From JBBECJ01 sp963763325 (lineage in GTDB: Bacteria; Chloroflexota; Chloroflexia; Thermomicrobiales; CFX8): a DNA stretch of 64,000 nucleotides. This document shows, one piece after another, positions 55,995 through 64,000 of the stretch. Each line of letters starts with the position of its first letter. The stretch's first letter is position 1. The stretch covers positions 124,001-188,000 of the forward strand of contig CAVXOL010000018.1 of the NCBI GenBank assembly GCA_963763325.1, read 5' to 3'. The translations under genes and the position numbers were made by a program. The notes under the pieces are model-generated. The model was not told where the DNA came from. It was given only the letters and a program-made list of their open reading frames with translations, and did no database searches.

Positions 55995-57938
55995 ATGGAC
56001 TCGATGGCAACTGCAAGACTCACCACCAGCCCGATGATTGCCGCCCGGCCAACCTGGGTTGTCGGGACGGCTGGACACGTCGATCACGGCAAGTCGACGC
56101 TTGTCAAGGCGCTTACCGGCACCGATCCCGATCGTCTCCGGGAGGAGCAGGAGCGGGAGATGACGATCGACCTCGGCTTCGCCTGGCTGGAATTGCCCGG
56201 CGAGATGAGCGTCTCGGTCGTTGACGTGCCGGGCCACGAACGGTTCATCAAGAACATGCTGGCCGGCGTCGGGGGCATCGACGCTGCCTTGCTCGTCATC
56301 GCTGCCGACGAGGGGCCGATGCCGCAGACTGCCGAGCATCTCGCCATCCTCGACTTGCTCGATATCGAGCGCGGTATCGTCGTCCTGACCAAGCGTGACC
56401 TGGTTGATGATGAGTGGCTCGAGCTTGTGACGGAAGAAACGCGCGAGCGGTTGGCTGGAACTGCCCTCGCCAATGCACCGATTGTTGCAGTCTCATCAAC
56501 CACTCGCGTAGGGCTCGACGACCTCAAGGCCGAACTGGCGACGATCCTTTTGGCGATGCCCGAACGTTCCGATACCGGCAAGCCGCGACTACCGATCGAT
56601 CGTGCCTTCACCGTCGCCGGCTTCGGGACAGTTGTGACCGGCACGCTGCTCGGCGGCGCGCTCGAGGTCGGCCAGGAGGTCGAACTCTTGCCGGACGGCA
56701 CCCGCGCGCGCATTCGTGGCATCCAGAGTCACGGACGCAAGAGCGAACGCGGCCTGCCAGGAGCGCGAACGGCCGTCAACCTCTCGGGAATCGAGCGTGA
56801 CGCGATCACTCGTGGCGACGTTCTGACGACACCGGGCTGGCTGGAGCCGACGACGATCGTCGATGCGCGCTTACGCCTGACGCACGACGCGCCGGGGCCG
56901 TTGGAACAGAACGACCCGATCGATCTGTTCATCGGTGCTTCCGAAGCACTCGGTAATGTGACGTTACTGGACGCCGAACGGCTCCTGCCGGGAGACGAAG
57001 GCTGGGTCCAGTTCCGCCTGTCTCAGGCAATCACGACCGCGGCTGGCGACCGCTTTATCATTCGCCAGCCGTCGCCAAGCCTGACGATCGGTGGTGGCAA
57101 GGTCATCGACCCGCATCCGCGCCGCCACCGCCGCTTTCGAAGCGATGTCATCCAGGCACTGGAGACGAAGGCGACCGGCACACTAGCCGAGCGATTGCTC
57201 GAAGTCCTTGCTGCGGGCCCAGCCGAGGTGCGAGCAATCGCTGATCGACTGGAGATCGACCTCAACGAGGCACGCGAACTGGCGCACGAAGCCATCATCG
57301 CTGGAGACATCGTTGTGCTTGGCTCGGGCGTCGTCGAGCCGCTTGCGCCAAATCGCCTCATTGCGCGCTCTGACTGGGTCGAGCGCTGCGCGGCATCCGT
57401 CGTCAAGCTGCTGACCGATTTCCACGGCCGCCACCACTTGCGGCGTGGGATGCCAAGGGAAGAGGTCAAGAGTCGCGTCAATCTCGCCGGCCGCACGTCC
57501 GATGCGTTGATGCAGACAATCGTCGCTCGCGGCGTCATTGTCGATCTCGGCAGTCTGCTGGCGCTTCCCGGGCACACGATTCAACTCACCGAACCGCAGC
57601 AGGCCGCGTCCGATCGTTTCGTGGCCGCTCTGGCTGAGAACCCGAATTCGCCGCCCGCCGCTGACGGCTTCAGAATCGGCCCCGACCTGCTGGCAGCGAT
57701 GGCCGACCTCGGCCAGATCGTGCGCCTGCCGGACAACGTTGTCTTCGGCGCGTCTCAACTGGCCGAGATCCAACGGGAGACGCTGCGCCTGATCGAAGAG
57801 AACGGAAGCCTGACCCTTGCACAGTTCCGTGACCACTTCGGCAGTAGCCGCAAGTACGCCCAGGCCGTCCTCGAATACTTCGACCAGCAGCGCATCACTC
57901 GACGTGTCGGCGATACCCGCGTTCGAGGCAGCGCCTGA
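55995..57938 (+). CDS. selB: Selenocysteine-specific translation elongation factor
   Basis: A 647-residue GTPase that brings selenocysteyl-tRNA to UGA codons. G1 is VVGTAGHVDHGKST, G2 region is EREMTIDLGFAWLEL, G3 is DVPGHERFIKNM, and G4 is TKRDLVD. EF-Tu-like domains 2 and 3 follow, and the last 250 residues hold the winged-helix repeats that bind the SECIS hairpin. The ATG at 55995 or 56004 is the likely start; the frame upstream is antisense to the hydrolase. No selA, selD or tRNA-Sec gene is in view. It overlaps the PIG-L gene by one base. Confidence 0.88.
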   Translation: MDSMATARLTTSPMIAARPTWVVGTAGHVDHGKSTLVKALTGTDPDRLREEQEREMTIDLGFAWLELPGEMSVSVVDVPGHERFIKNMLAGVGGIDAALLVIAADEGPMPQTAEHLAILDLLDIERGIVVLTKRDLVDDEWLELVTEETRERLAGTALANAPIVAVSSTTRVGLDDLKAELATILLAMPERSDTGKPRLPIDRAFTVAGFGTVVTGTLLGGALEVGQEVELLPDGTRARIRGIQSHGRKSERGLPGARTAVNLSGIERDAITRGDVLTTPGWLEPTTIVDARLRLTHDAPGPLEQNDPIDLFIGASEALGNVTLLDAERLLPGDEGWVQFRLSQAITTAAGDRFIIRQPSPSLTIGGGKVIDPHPRRHRRFRSDVIQALETKATGTLAERLLEVLAAGPAEVRAIADRLEIDLNEARELAHEAIIAGDIVVLGSGVVEPLAPNRLIARSDWVERCAASVVKLLTDFHGRHHLRRGMPREEVKSRVNLAGRTSDALMQTIVARGVIVDLGSLLALPGHTIQLTEPQQAASDRFVAALAENPNSPPAADGFRIGPDLLAAMADLGQIVRLPDNVVFGASQLAEIQRETLRLIEENGSLTLAQFRDHFGSSRKYAQAVLEYFDQQRITRRVGDTRVRGSA

Positions 57939-58702
57939 TGCCACGCGGCACTACCGTCTTCGTCGCTCCACACCCTGATGATGTTGCGCTCTCTTGTGGA
58001 GGAACCGTCGCACTGGCGGCTCGTGTCGGCGCCCCCGTCATTGTGACGCTCTTCGCTGGCCAGCCATCTGAAGCTATCAGCGACTTCGCGCAATTTCAGC
58101 ACGACCGCTGGGGTGTTGAAGCTGGTTCGGTCGCTGCCGCGCGTCGCGCTGAGGACGAGGCCGCCGCGCTCGCACTCGGTGACAGCGTCTCGCCGTTGTG
58201 GCTCGATCACCTCGACGCGATCTACCGGAGTCCCACCTACTCCTCCGACGACGCGCTGTTCGGCACGTTGCTCGATGGGGATCTCGCCCTGATCGACCAA
58301 CTGGTCACTGAGCTTACGTCGCTGAACGCAGAACAGTACGTCGTCCCACTCGCCGCCGGCAACCACGTTGACCACCAGCTCGCGTTCCGTGCCGGCCGTC
58401 GCCTGGCCGCCCGAGGCGCCAGCGTCTGGGCCTACGCCGATGTTCCCTACGTGATCGACAATGCCCGCGCCGTCACCGACCGGCTCGCGCGCGGCACTGT
58501 CCGCGAGGCGCGCGTTACCTATCTGGACGACGATGCCTTCGAGCGCAAGTGCAGGGCAATCGACTGCTACCCCAGCCAGCTACCGGTCATCTTCCGCGAC
58601 CTCGGTGACCACCGAGCCGCCCTCGACCGCTACGCCAGCGCCACCGGCGGCGGCCATCGTGCCGAGGTCTGCTGGCGGGTGCTACCCGCTGTCTTGCGCT
58701 AG
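57938..58702 (+). CDS. PIG-L family deacetylase
   Basis: A 254-residue zinc amidase of the LmbE/PIG-L fold. The first metal motif is VAPHPDDVALSCGGT and the second His pair is in GNHVDHQLAF. Family members deacetylate GlcNAc-containing compounds such as bacillithiol or mycothiol precursors. The ATG lies in TGATG with the selB stop, so the two are co-translated, an odd partnership. With the DinB-like protein at 32877 it could belong to a thiol pathway, which is speculative. Confidence 0.85.
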   Translation: MPRGTTVFVAPHPDDVALSCGGTVALAARVGAPVIVTLFAGQPSEAISDFAQFQHDRWGVEAGSVAAARRAEDEAAALALGDSVSPLWLDHLDAIYRSPTYSSDDALFGTLLDGDLALIDQLVTELTSLNAEQYVVPLAAGNHVDHQLAFRAGRRLAARGASVWAYADVPYVIDNARAVTDRLARGTVREARVTYLDDDAFERKCRAIDCYPSQLPVIFRDLGDHRAALDRYASATGGGHRAEVCWRVLPAVLR

Positions 58703-58842
58703 TCGAGGCGGGGCCGGCAGCGGACGGAACGGAGCGGCGACTCGTCTCCTGAAGAGATCAGTACGAACAGGCGATCGCTGCCGACGTGTCACGGCAACCG
58801 AGCCACGTATACTCGGTTGATGAGGACTCTGAGAGCGTCAAC

Positions 58843-59716
58843 ATGTCCAACTCTCCCAAGGCGGCCTGCATGACGGGCCGTAGCTTCTCGCCTGCCCTCG
58901 ACCCCGCCACGCATGAGGAGAACCAGCTTCGCGTGCGGATCGAGAGGTCTGCGCGAGGAACTAGCGGCAGCCGTCGCCGACCTGGAACAACTGCGGACGA
59001 CATTGACTGTATTCGAATCGCGCTACGACGCGCGGATCGGCGTCCTGATGGTCGAGGTCGACCGTACTGATCTGGAGATCGCCATCCTCCGGCGCCGGAT
59101 TGTCGCGCTTCAAGAGTCGATCGACGCCTGGCGGGCGATCGAGGAGACGATCGAACGCGAGTTCGCAGCCGAGCGAGAACGCGTCAATGCTGAAGCCCGC
59201 GACGCCTCAGGCGCCCGCAAGCGTGTCGAGGCGTTACCGCCACCACCCGTGCCGGAGGTGGCTGCAGCACTTCGCACGCAGTACCGCAAGCTGGCGCGCA
59301 AGTTCCATCCCGACGTTGCAGCCGGCGATGTCCAGCGTGCCCGGCACGAGGACGTCATGCGCCGGATCAACGTTGCGATGGAGATGAACGACCTCGGAAC
59401 ACTGCTCGACCTGGAACTGGAACTGCCTGCGGTGGATCTCGACATTCCCGGACCGACCCGCAGCGCGCGGATCTCCTGGGCGACTACCGAGATCGCCCGG
59501 CTTGAGGAGGCACTCGCGAAGCGGATTGGCGAACTGGCCGCGCTCCGTGCGTCCAGCCTGCATCAACTCTGGCAGCGAGTCGAGCGTGAGCCGACACTGC
59601 TCGATCGTCTTGAATCGGACCTGCGCGCCGAGCTGACAACGGCAGAGATGGAACGTCACGCTCTCTCCCACCAGTACGACGATCTCGTGCGGCAGACAAT
59701 GTCCGGTGGCGGGTGA
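58843..59716 (+). CDS. Coiled-coil protein with internal J-like (HPD) motif, second paralogue (one frameshift)
   Basis: About 290 residues, paralogous to 19734-20591. An N-terminal leader (MSNSPKAACMTGRSFSPALDPATHEENQLRVRIE) continues, after removal of one T near 58949, into RLREELAAAVADLEQL and a coiled coil. Residues about 140-190 carry the J-like hairpin LRTQYRKLARKFHPDVAAGDVQRARHEDVMRRINVAMEMNDLGTLL, with HPD in the loop. A second coiled coil ends the protein. Its stop overlaps the start of the leucine-rich-repeat gene (TGATG). A -10-like TATACT lies at 58808-58813. It could recruit Hsp70 or act as a scaffold. Confidence 0.72.
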
Positions 59717-60933
59717 TGCCCGATCGTCGCGCCATCGAACGAGTCGGACCGACCGGCCTCATCGCATCGACCGACCGCGCCAACCCGCGGGTCCTTCGTG
59801 GACTTGCCCGGCTCGATGGACAACCGGCCGACCGGTTCAGCCTGCTGGACGACACGGACTGGTTCGACGCGACGTTTCCAGATGACCGAGCGATTGGACG
59901 GCTTTACGCACTCGGAGATGACCTGCGCTGGATCGACGTTGATGAGGCTCGCGGTAGAATTCGGTTGCCGAGCCGACGTTTCGTCCGCTTCGAGAACGGC
60001 CACCTGCCGCTGGCATCGTCCGACCTCGTCCTGCTGGAACCCCTGCAACTCCTGCGCGATGTCAGGCTGACCGGAAAAGGCATCACCGACGACGGCCTCG
60101 ACAGCCTCGGTTTTCTGCGAGCGCTGCGGGTACTCGGTCTGCTGTACACCGCAACGACCGACGCGAGTCTCGCGACGATCGCGGGCTTCACGACGCTCTA
60201 CGAACTCGACCTGCGCGCCAATCGGATCACAGACGCCGGTCTGCATCACCTGAAACGCCTGCCCGATCTCCAGTCGCTTGCAATCGCACACGCTCCGCTC
60301 AGTGACCGAGGAGCATCGCGGCTGGCCGAATTGCGGTACCTGCGCCGCCTGAGCCTCCACGACGTTCCGATCGGCAACGCCGCCGCCGAGCCGCTCTCGA
60401 TGCTCTCCGAATTGCGATCACTCGACATCTCCCGGACCAAAGTCGGCGATGCTGGAATTCGTCCGCTGGCTCGGCTGTCACGCCTGCGCCGCCTGAATCT
60501 CGGCGCAACGCCGATCAGCGACCGTGTTGTCTCGCACCTCATCGAGTTCAGGCGTCTGACCCAACTTGACCTGCATCGGACGTCACTGACAGACAGCGGA
60601 ATGCGTCAGCTGGCAGCCTTGAGCGCGCTGACGCATCTCGATCTCAGCCAGACCGAAATCTCCGGCATCGGGCTCGGATGCCTCGGTAACCTCGATCGCC
60701 TGCGCTCGCTCAACCTCAATGGAACACGCATCACAAGTGTGTCGCTGTCCGCGATCGCCCACTTGCCGGCTCTCCGAAGACTCGACATTGCAGGTACATC
60801 GATCGACGACGACGCGATCCCGCACCTGCTCGCCCACTCACACCTCCAGCAACTCTCCGTCCGCGCCACCTATCTCACCCGGGCCGGCATCGACCGACTC
60901 CACGAACGCTTCCCGCACCTGACGTTTGCATGA
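59716..60933 (+). CDS. Leucine-rich-repeat protein
   Basis: A 405-residue soluble protein. From about residue 110 there are around twelve repeats of roughly 24 residues of the type LxxLxLxxTxITDxGLxxLxxL, for example LRSLDISRTKVGDAGIRPLARL and LTHLDLSQTEISGIGLGCLGNL. The first 100 residues are unlike any family I recognise (WFDATFPDDRAIGRLYAL). No signal peptide or membrane segment is present, so it is cytoplasmic. It is coupled to the coiled-coil gene (TGATG) and so probably binds a protein in the same complex. Confidence 0.8.
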   Translation: MPDRRAIERVGPTGLIASTDRANPRVLRGLARLDGQPADRFSLLDDTDWFDATFPDDRAIGRLYALGDDLRWIDVDEARGRIRLPSRRFVRFENGHLPLASSDLVLLEPLQLLRDVRLTGKGITDDGLDSLGFLRALRVLGLLYTATTDASLATIAGFTTLYELDLRANRITDAGLHHLKRLPDLQSLAIAHAPLSDRGASRLAELRYLRRLSLHDVPIGNAAAEPLSMLSELRSLDISRTKVGDAGIRPLARLSRLRRLNLGATPISDRVVSHLIEFRRLTQLDLHRTSLTDSGMRQLAALSALTHLDLSQTEISGIGLGCLGNLDRLRSLNLNGTRITSVSLSAIAHLPALRRLDIAGTSIDDDAIPHLLAHSHLQQLSVRATYLTRAGIDRLHERFPHLTFA

Positions 60934-60937
60934 CACC

Positions 60938-60970
60938 TGACGTGACACGCTCCCGCGTCACGCGTCACGA
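60938..60970. repeat. Short dispersed repeat, copy 2
   Basis: TGACGTGACACG (60938-60949) and GCGTCACGCGTCACGA (60955-60970) repeat blocks also seen at 33421-33487. They follow the leucine-rich-repeat gene stop and may form a weak hairpin (CGTGAC/GTCACG). Confidence 0.4.
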
Positions 60971-60976
60971 AAACAC

Positions 60977-60982
60977 GCTATA
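60977..60982 (+). promoter_or_regulatory. -10 box ahead of the GAF/subtilase pair
   Basis: TATAGT lies 36 bases before the GTG start, with GGAGG seven bases before that start. No good -35 is seen. It would allow the GAF/subtilase pair to be transcribed separately from the two genes upstream. Confidence 0.3.
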
Positions 60983-61017
60983 GTTCCCACCAACCGCACC
61001 AACCCGGAGGACGAACT

Positions 61018-61908
61018 GTGGCTGACGACGCCCTGCAACAGGCGAACGCATTGATTGTCCGCCAGACGGCGGAGATTGAGCGACTACGCGATCAAATCTC
61101 CGGTGAGCAGATTGCCGGTGAGCTGCGCCACTGGCTGACGCATGTCGCCACCGCCGGCACGATCTCGGCGCCGGACGCACACAACCGACTGCTGGACACG
61201 ATTCTCTCGTCGGCTGCAAATGTGATCGGCGCACACTCAGGAGCGATCTTTCTCGTCGATGTCGACAATGAGGAGTTGACCTTCGCCGCCGCCCTCGGCC
61301 CGAAGGCAGACGAGGTCCGCAGGCTTCGCGTCCCGCTCGGGCACGGCATCGCCGGTCTGGTCGCCGTCAGCGGCCAGCCGATGGCTATCTCGGATGCCAG
61401 CAACGATCCGCGTCAGGCGGCCGACATCGCCGCGTCAGTTGGCTACATGCCGCAGAGCATCCTCTGTGTGCCAGTCTTCTACGACGAGCAGGTCATCGGC
61501 GTCCTCGAGCTACTCGATAAGCATGGAGCGGCATCGTTCTCTCCCGACGACATGAATCAGCTCTCGCTCTTCGCCGAGCAGGCCGCCGCCGCGATCGAGC
61601 AGGCACGCGGCCAGCGTGACCTGACGGCGCTCCTCAACGGCGCGCTGCTGACGTGGGCGGCTGGCGGGACGCCCGCACCGGTCGGATCGGATCGGGTCGA
61701 ACAGTTCACGCTCGACCTGGAGCGCGACTCGACTTACGCACGCTCACTCAACCTGGCCGGCCTCGTCAATGACATCGCCTCCCACGGTGACCTCGCGACC
61801 GAGGCGTGCAGCGCGATCCTGCGGGGATTCCTTGACTATTTGCGCGCAGCCCCGAGTGAGACACCGGAGATGAGTGATATCAGCTTCAATTTCGGCGGTG
61901 GCCACTGA
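61018..61908 (+). CDS. GAF-domain sensor protein
   Basis: A 296-residue cytoplasmic protein. Residues 1-30 are a short coiled coil; residues about 50-190 are a GAF domain (ILSSAANVIGAHSGAIFLVDVDNEELTFAAALG, then VPLGHGIAGLVAVSGQPMAISDASNDPR and ILCVPVFYDEQVIGVLELLDK). The final 100 residues are helical with no output enzyme domain. GTG start with GGAGG seven bases upstream. The stop overlaps the subtilase start (TGATG), implying a sensor/effector pair. Confidence 0.85.
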   Translation: MADDALQQANALIVRQTAEIERLRDQISGEQIAGELRHWLTHVATAGTISAPDAHNRLLDTILSSAANVIGAHSGAIFLVDVDNEELTFAAALGPKADEVRRLRVPLGHGIAGLVAVSGQPMAISDASNDPRQAADIAASVGYMPQSILCVPVFYDEQVIGVLELLDKHGAASFSPDDMNQLSLFAEQAAAAIEQARGQRDLTALLNGALLTWAAGGTPAPVGSDRVEQFTLDLERDSTYARSLNLAGLVNDIASHGDLATEACSAILRGFLDYLRAAPSETPEMSDISFNFGGGH

Positions 61909-62744
61909 TGTCAACGGTTCGCCCCGCCTGGAGCGCCGCATTCACCCCAGACGCACTCAAGCACATCCAGCCAATATCCGGACTGGACGACATTACCCCC
62001 GAATGGGCCTGGGGTGGTAGCACCGGAGCCGGAGTCCGAGTCGCCGTCATCGACAGCGGCATCGACGCCCTTCATCCAGCCGTCGGTGGGGTGCAGGAGT
62101 TCGTCGCGATTGATCAGATCGATCGCCACATCACCGTCGATGCAAATCCACACGACGACGCCTACGGCCACGGGACGGCCTGCGCCGGCATCATCCGCCA
62201 GCTGGCGCCCGACTGCGAGATCGTCAGTATCAAGGTGCTTGGTGCCGGGTTGATGGGCAAAGGTCCGGTCTTCGCGGCTGGCCTGCGCTGGGCGATCGAT
62301 CACGGCATTCACGTCTGCAACCTGAGTCTCGGATCGACCAAGAAGGAGTACGCGCCACTCTTCGCTGAGCTGGCCGACCTGGCCTACTTCCGCAACGTCG
62401 CGCTCGTCTGCGCCGCCAATAACCTGGCTGTCCTCAGCTACCCGTCACTGGACGCCGCCGTCATCTCGGTTGCCGCCCACGATGTTCACGATCCCGAACG
62501 CTTCTACTACAACCCGGCCCCACCGGTCGAGTTCGGCGCGCCCGGCATCGACGTCCGTGTCCCGTGGAAGGACGGTAGCTGGATCACTGCGACCGGCAAC
62601 TCCTTCGCCGCCCCGCATATCACCGGCCTCGTCACTCGCATTCTCAGCAAACACCCCGGCCTGACGCTCTTCCAGATCAAAACCATCCTCCGGGCGCTGG
62701 CCGCCAACATGGCGCGGGACAACGCATCGGCGGCGTCTCGCTGA
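61908..62744 (+). CDS. Intracellular subtilisin-like serine peptidase (S8)
   Basis: A 278-residue S8 protease with the full triad: Asp49 in VAVIDSGID, His88 in YGHGTACAG and Ser222 in TGNSFAAPHITG (Asn in place of the usual Thr); oxyanion Asn171 in CAANN. It lacks a signal peptide and prodomain, so it acts inside the cell and may be held inactive by another protein. It is fused by TGATG overlap to the GAF sensor gene. This suggests signal-controlled proteolysis of an unknown target, possibly in the same cassette. Confidence 0.85.
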   Translation: MSTVRPAWSAAFTPDALKHIQPISGLDDITPEWAWGGSTGAGVRVAVIDSGIDALHPAVGGVQEFVAIDQIDRHITVDANPHDDAYGHGTACAGIIRQLAPDCEIVSIKVLGAGLMGKGPVFAAGLRWAIDHGIHVCNLSLGSTKKEYAPLFAELADLAYFRNVALVCAANNLAVLSYPSLDAAVISVAAHDVHDPERFYYNPAPPVEFGAPGIDVRVPWKDGSWITATGNSFAAPHITGLVTRILSKHPGLTLFQIKTILRALAANMARDNASAASR

Positions 62745-62773
62745 CTCGCGGTATCCGGTTCGTAGAGGCGTTG

Positions 62774-62805
62774 AAAACCCCACCGCCGAGTGGCAGTGGG
62801 GCTCT
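62774..62805 (-). terminator. Terminator of the DAHP synthase gene
   Basis: On the minus strand a GC-rich stem (CCCCAC/GTGGGG with an inner GCC/GGC, at 62778-62801) is followed by TTTTC. It lies 33 bases beyond the DAHP synthase stop; on the plus strand it may also end the GAF/subtilase transcript. Confidence 0.6.
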
Positions 62806-62833
62806 CAGGTGCGGAGTTCGTCGGGGGTGCTGG

Positions 62834-63881
62834 CTAATCTGCCAGAACAGCCGCTTCCTGTTCGACAACTGACCGGCCGACCGCGCGCGCGACCGCGTCG
62901 ATCTGCGGAATCAGCTTGGCAAAATTCTCGAACGTCAGCGACTGGGCGCCGTCCGAGCGGGCGTGGTCCGGGTTCGGGTGGACCTCGATCATCAGGCCGT
63001 CAGCTCCGGCCGCCACCGCCGCCAGCGCCATCGCCGGCACCAGGTACCACTTGCCGGTGCCGTGGCTCGGGTCGGCGAAGACCGGCAGGTGGCTCAGCCT
63101 CTTGATGACCGGGATGGCGTTGAGGTCGAGCGTGTTGCGGGTGTAGGTCTCGAACGTCCGGATGCCGCGCTCGCAGAGCATCACGTTCGGGTTGCCCTGC
63201 GCCATGATGTACTCGGCCGCCATCAGCCACTCTTCGATCGTGACGCTCATGCCGCGCTTGAGCATGACCGGCATCCCGGTCTTGCCGACCTCCTCCAGCA
63301 GCAGGTAGTTCTGGCAGTTGCGCGCGCCGATCTGGAAGATGTCGGTATAGCGCGAGACAAGGTCGACATCGCTCGGTGTCAGCACCTCGGTGATGATCGG
63401 CATCCCGGTCTCGCTGCGCGCCTCGTCGAGGATCTGCAAGCCCTTCTTCGCCCAGCCCGCGGAACTCGTACGGCGACGTGCGCGGCTTGAACGCCCCGCC
63501 ACGCAGGATGTGCGCGCCGGCCGCCTTGACCGCCCGCGCCGTCTCCAGCGTCTGCTCGCGCGGACTCGACCGAGCACGGTCCGGCGATGACGGCGACGTC
63601 GTCGCCGCCGATCGTCACGCCGCGCACGTTGATGACGGTCGGCTCCGGATGGAACTCGCGGCTTGGCAGCTTGTAGCGCTTGGTGACCCGCAGCACCTCC
63701 TCGACGCCGCGACGACTTCGAGATCCTGCTGCAATTCCGGCGGAATCGGCACCCCGACAACGCCGACGATCGCCGTGTTGTCGCCGATCGACAGATGCGT
63801 CCGCAACCCTGCCTCCTCGATTCGCGCCACAACGCGATCGAGGTCTTCCTTCGTGTACCCATGCTGCATGATGACGATCAT
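62834..63881 (-). CDS. aroF: 3-Deoxy-7-phosphoheptulonate (DAHP) synthase, class I-beta (several frameshifts)
   Basis: First enzyme of the shikimate pathway, joining phosphoenolpyruvate and erythrose 4-phosphate. About 345 residues. The N-terminus (MIVIMQHGYTKEDLDRVVARIEEAGLRTHLS) is the ferredoxin-like regulatory domain of the beta class; the barrel carries VAIAGPCSVES, KRGMSVTIEEWLMAAEYI, ERGIRTFE and PVFADPSHGTGK. At least three frame breaks lie between 63440 and 63715; all three frames together give one normal protein. It is alone on the minus strand, with a terminator after it. Confidence 0.85.
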
Positions 63882-63939
63882 GATCTATCCCTCTCTCCCC
63901 TGTAATGCGTGATGCGTTGCTCTCCCGCGTAGGGGCGAC

Positions 63940-63997
63940 GGCCGCAGCCTCGCCCTGCTTGATACCCGTGCGGTCCGGAAAGGGCGAGGCTGCGGCC
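63940..63997. repeat. 58-bp palindrome at the window edge
   Basis: 17-base arms GGCCGCAGCCTCGCCCT (63940-63956) and its exact complement (63981-63997) around a 24-base loop. It lies upstream of the DAHP synthase gene and differs from the other palindromes in the window. Confidence 0.7.
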
Positions 63998-64000
63998 ACC

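Overview
The window is high-GC DNA from what looks like a Chloroflexota bacterium of the Thermomicrobia/Sphaerobacter type (an inference, not a test). The reasons are two molybdopterin hydroxylases of the aerobic CO dehydrogenase family, a very large cyclase-TPR protein, an XRE/NB-ARC/TPR regulator with a LuxR output helix, a selenocysteine-specific elongation factor, and dispersed palindromes built on TCATCCTGAG. No rRNA, tRNA or CRISPR array was recognised.

Layout. 1-7.8 kb: end of a form II CoxL-like subunit with its FAD subunit, a FadR-type regulator with a promoter and a self-operator, a peptide/nickel-type ABC transporter (binding protein and two permeases, no ATPases), and a decayed HepT/DUF86 toxin gene. 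7.8-15.6 kb (mostly minus strand): a second molybdopterin subunit, a cyclase-TPR sensor of about 1280 residues, a tandem monooxygenase-fold protein and an FmdB zinc ribbon. 15.9-20.6 kb: a PadR regulator/membrane protein pair behind a probably leaderless promoter, a Zn/Mn-type ABC transporter, and small proteins including a coiled-coil HPD (J-like) protein. 20.8-28.8 kb: a thiamine-diphosphate enzyme overlapping a VWA protein, an MFS transporter, an M20 amidohydrolase, a flavin monooxygenase and a methyltransferase. 28.8-34.6 kb: a rubredoxin/GltD/ferredoxin fusion, a PyrE-like transferase, a pyrophosphatase-like protein, a DinB-like protein and an MBL hydrolase. 34.6-36.0 kb: an IS630-type element inserted in a 211-bp palindromic element.

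36.0-39.4 kb: a SIMPL protein, then anmK-murQ (anhydro-MurNAc recycling) and a GNAT acetyltransferase. 39.3-42.5 kb: a CoA-transferase and an enoyl-CoA hydratase divergent from a 3-hydroxyacyl-CoA dehydrogenase. 42.5-47.5 kb: a probable sugar-acid catabolic block and an ABC-F protein with a structured leader. 47.6-58.7 kb: the STAND regulator, a glutamine-amidotransferase-like protein, pdxH, a formyltransferase, a HExxH membrane protein, two alpha/beta hydrolases, selB and a PIG-L deacetylase. 58.8-62.7 kb: a tightly packed cassette of coiled-coil HPD protein, leucine-rich-repeat protein, GAF protein and intracellular subtilase. This cassette is the best candidate here for an undescribed system. 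The window ends with a DAHP synthase on the minus strand.

Caution: about twenty genes carry one or more single-base frame breaks, often in short homopolymers, and most are families expected to be intact. I read these as sequence or assembly errors and annotate such genes as one CDS with the breaks located. The DUF86 remnant is the exception, because its catalytic residues are also lost.
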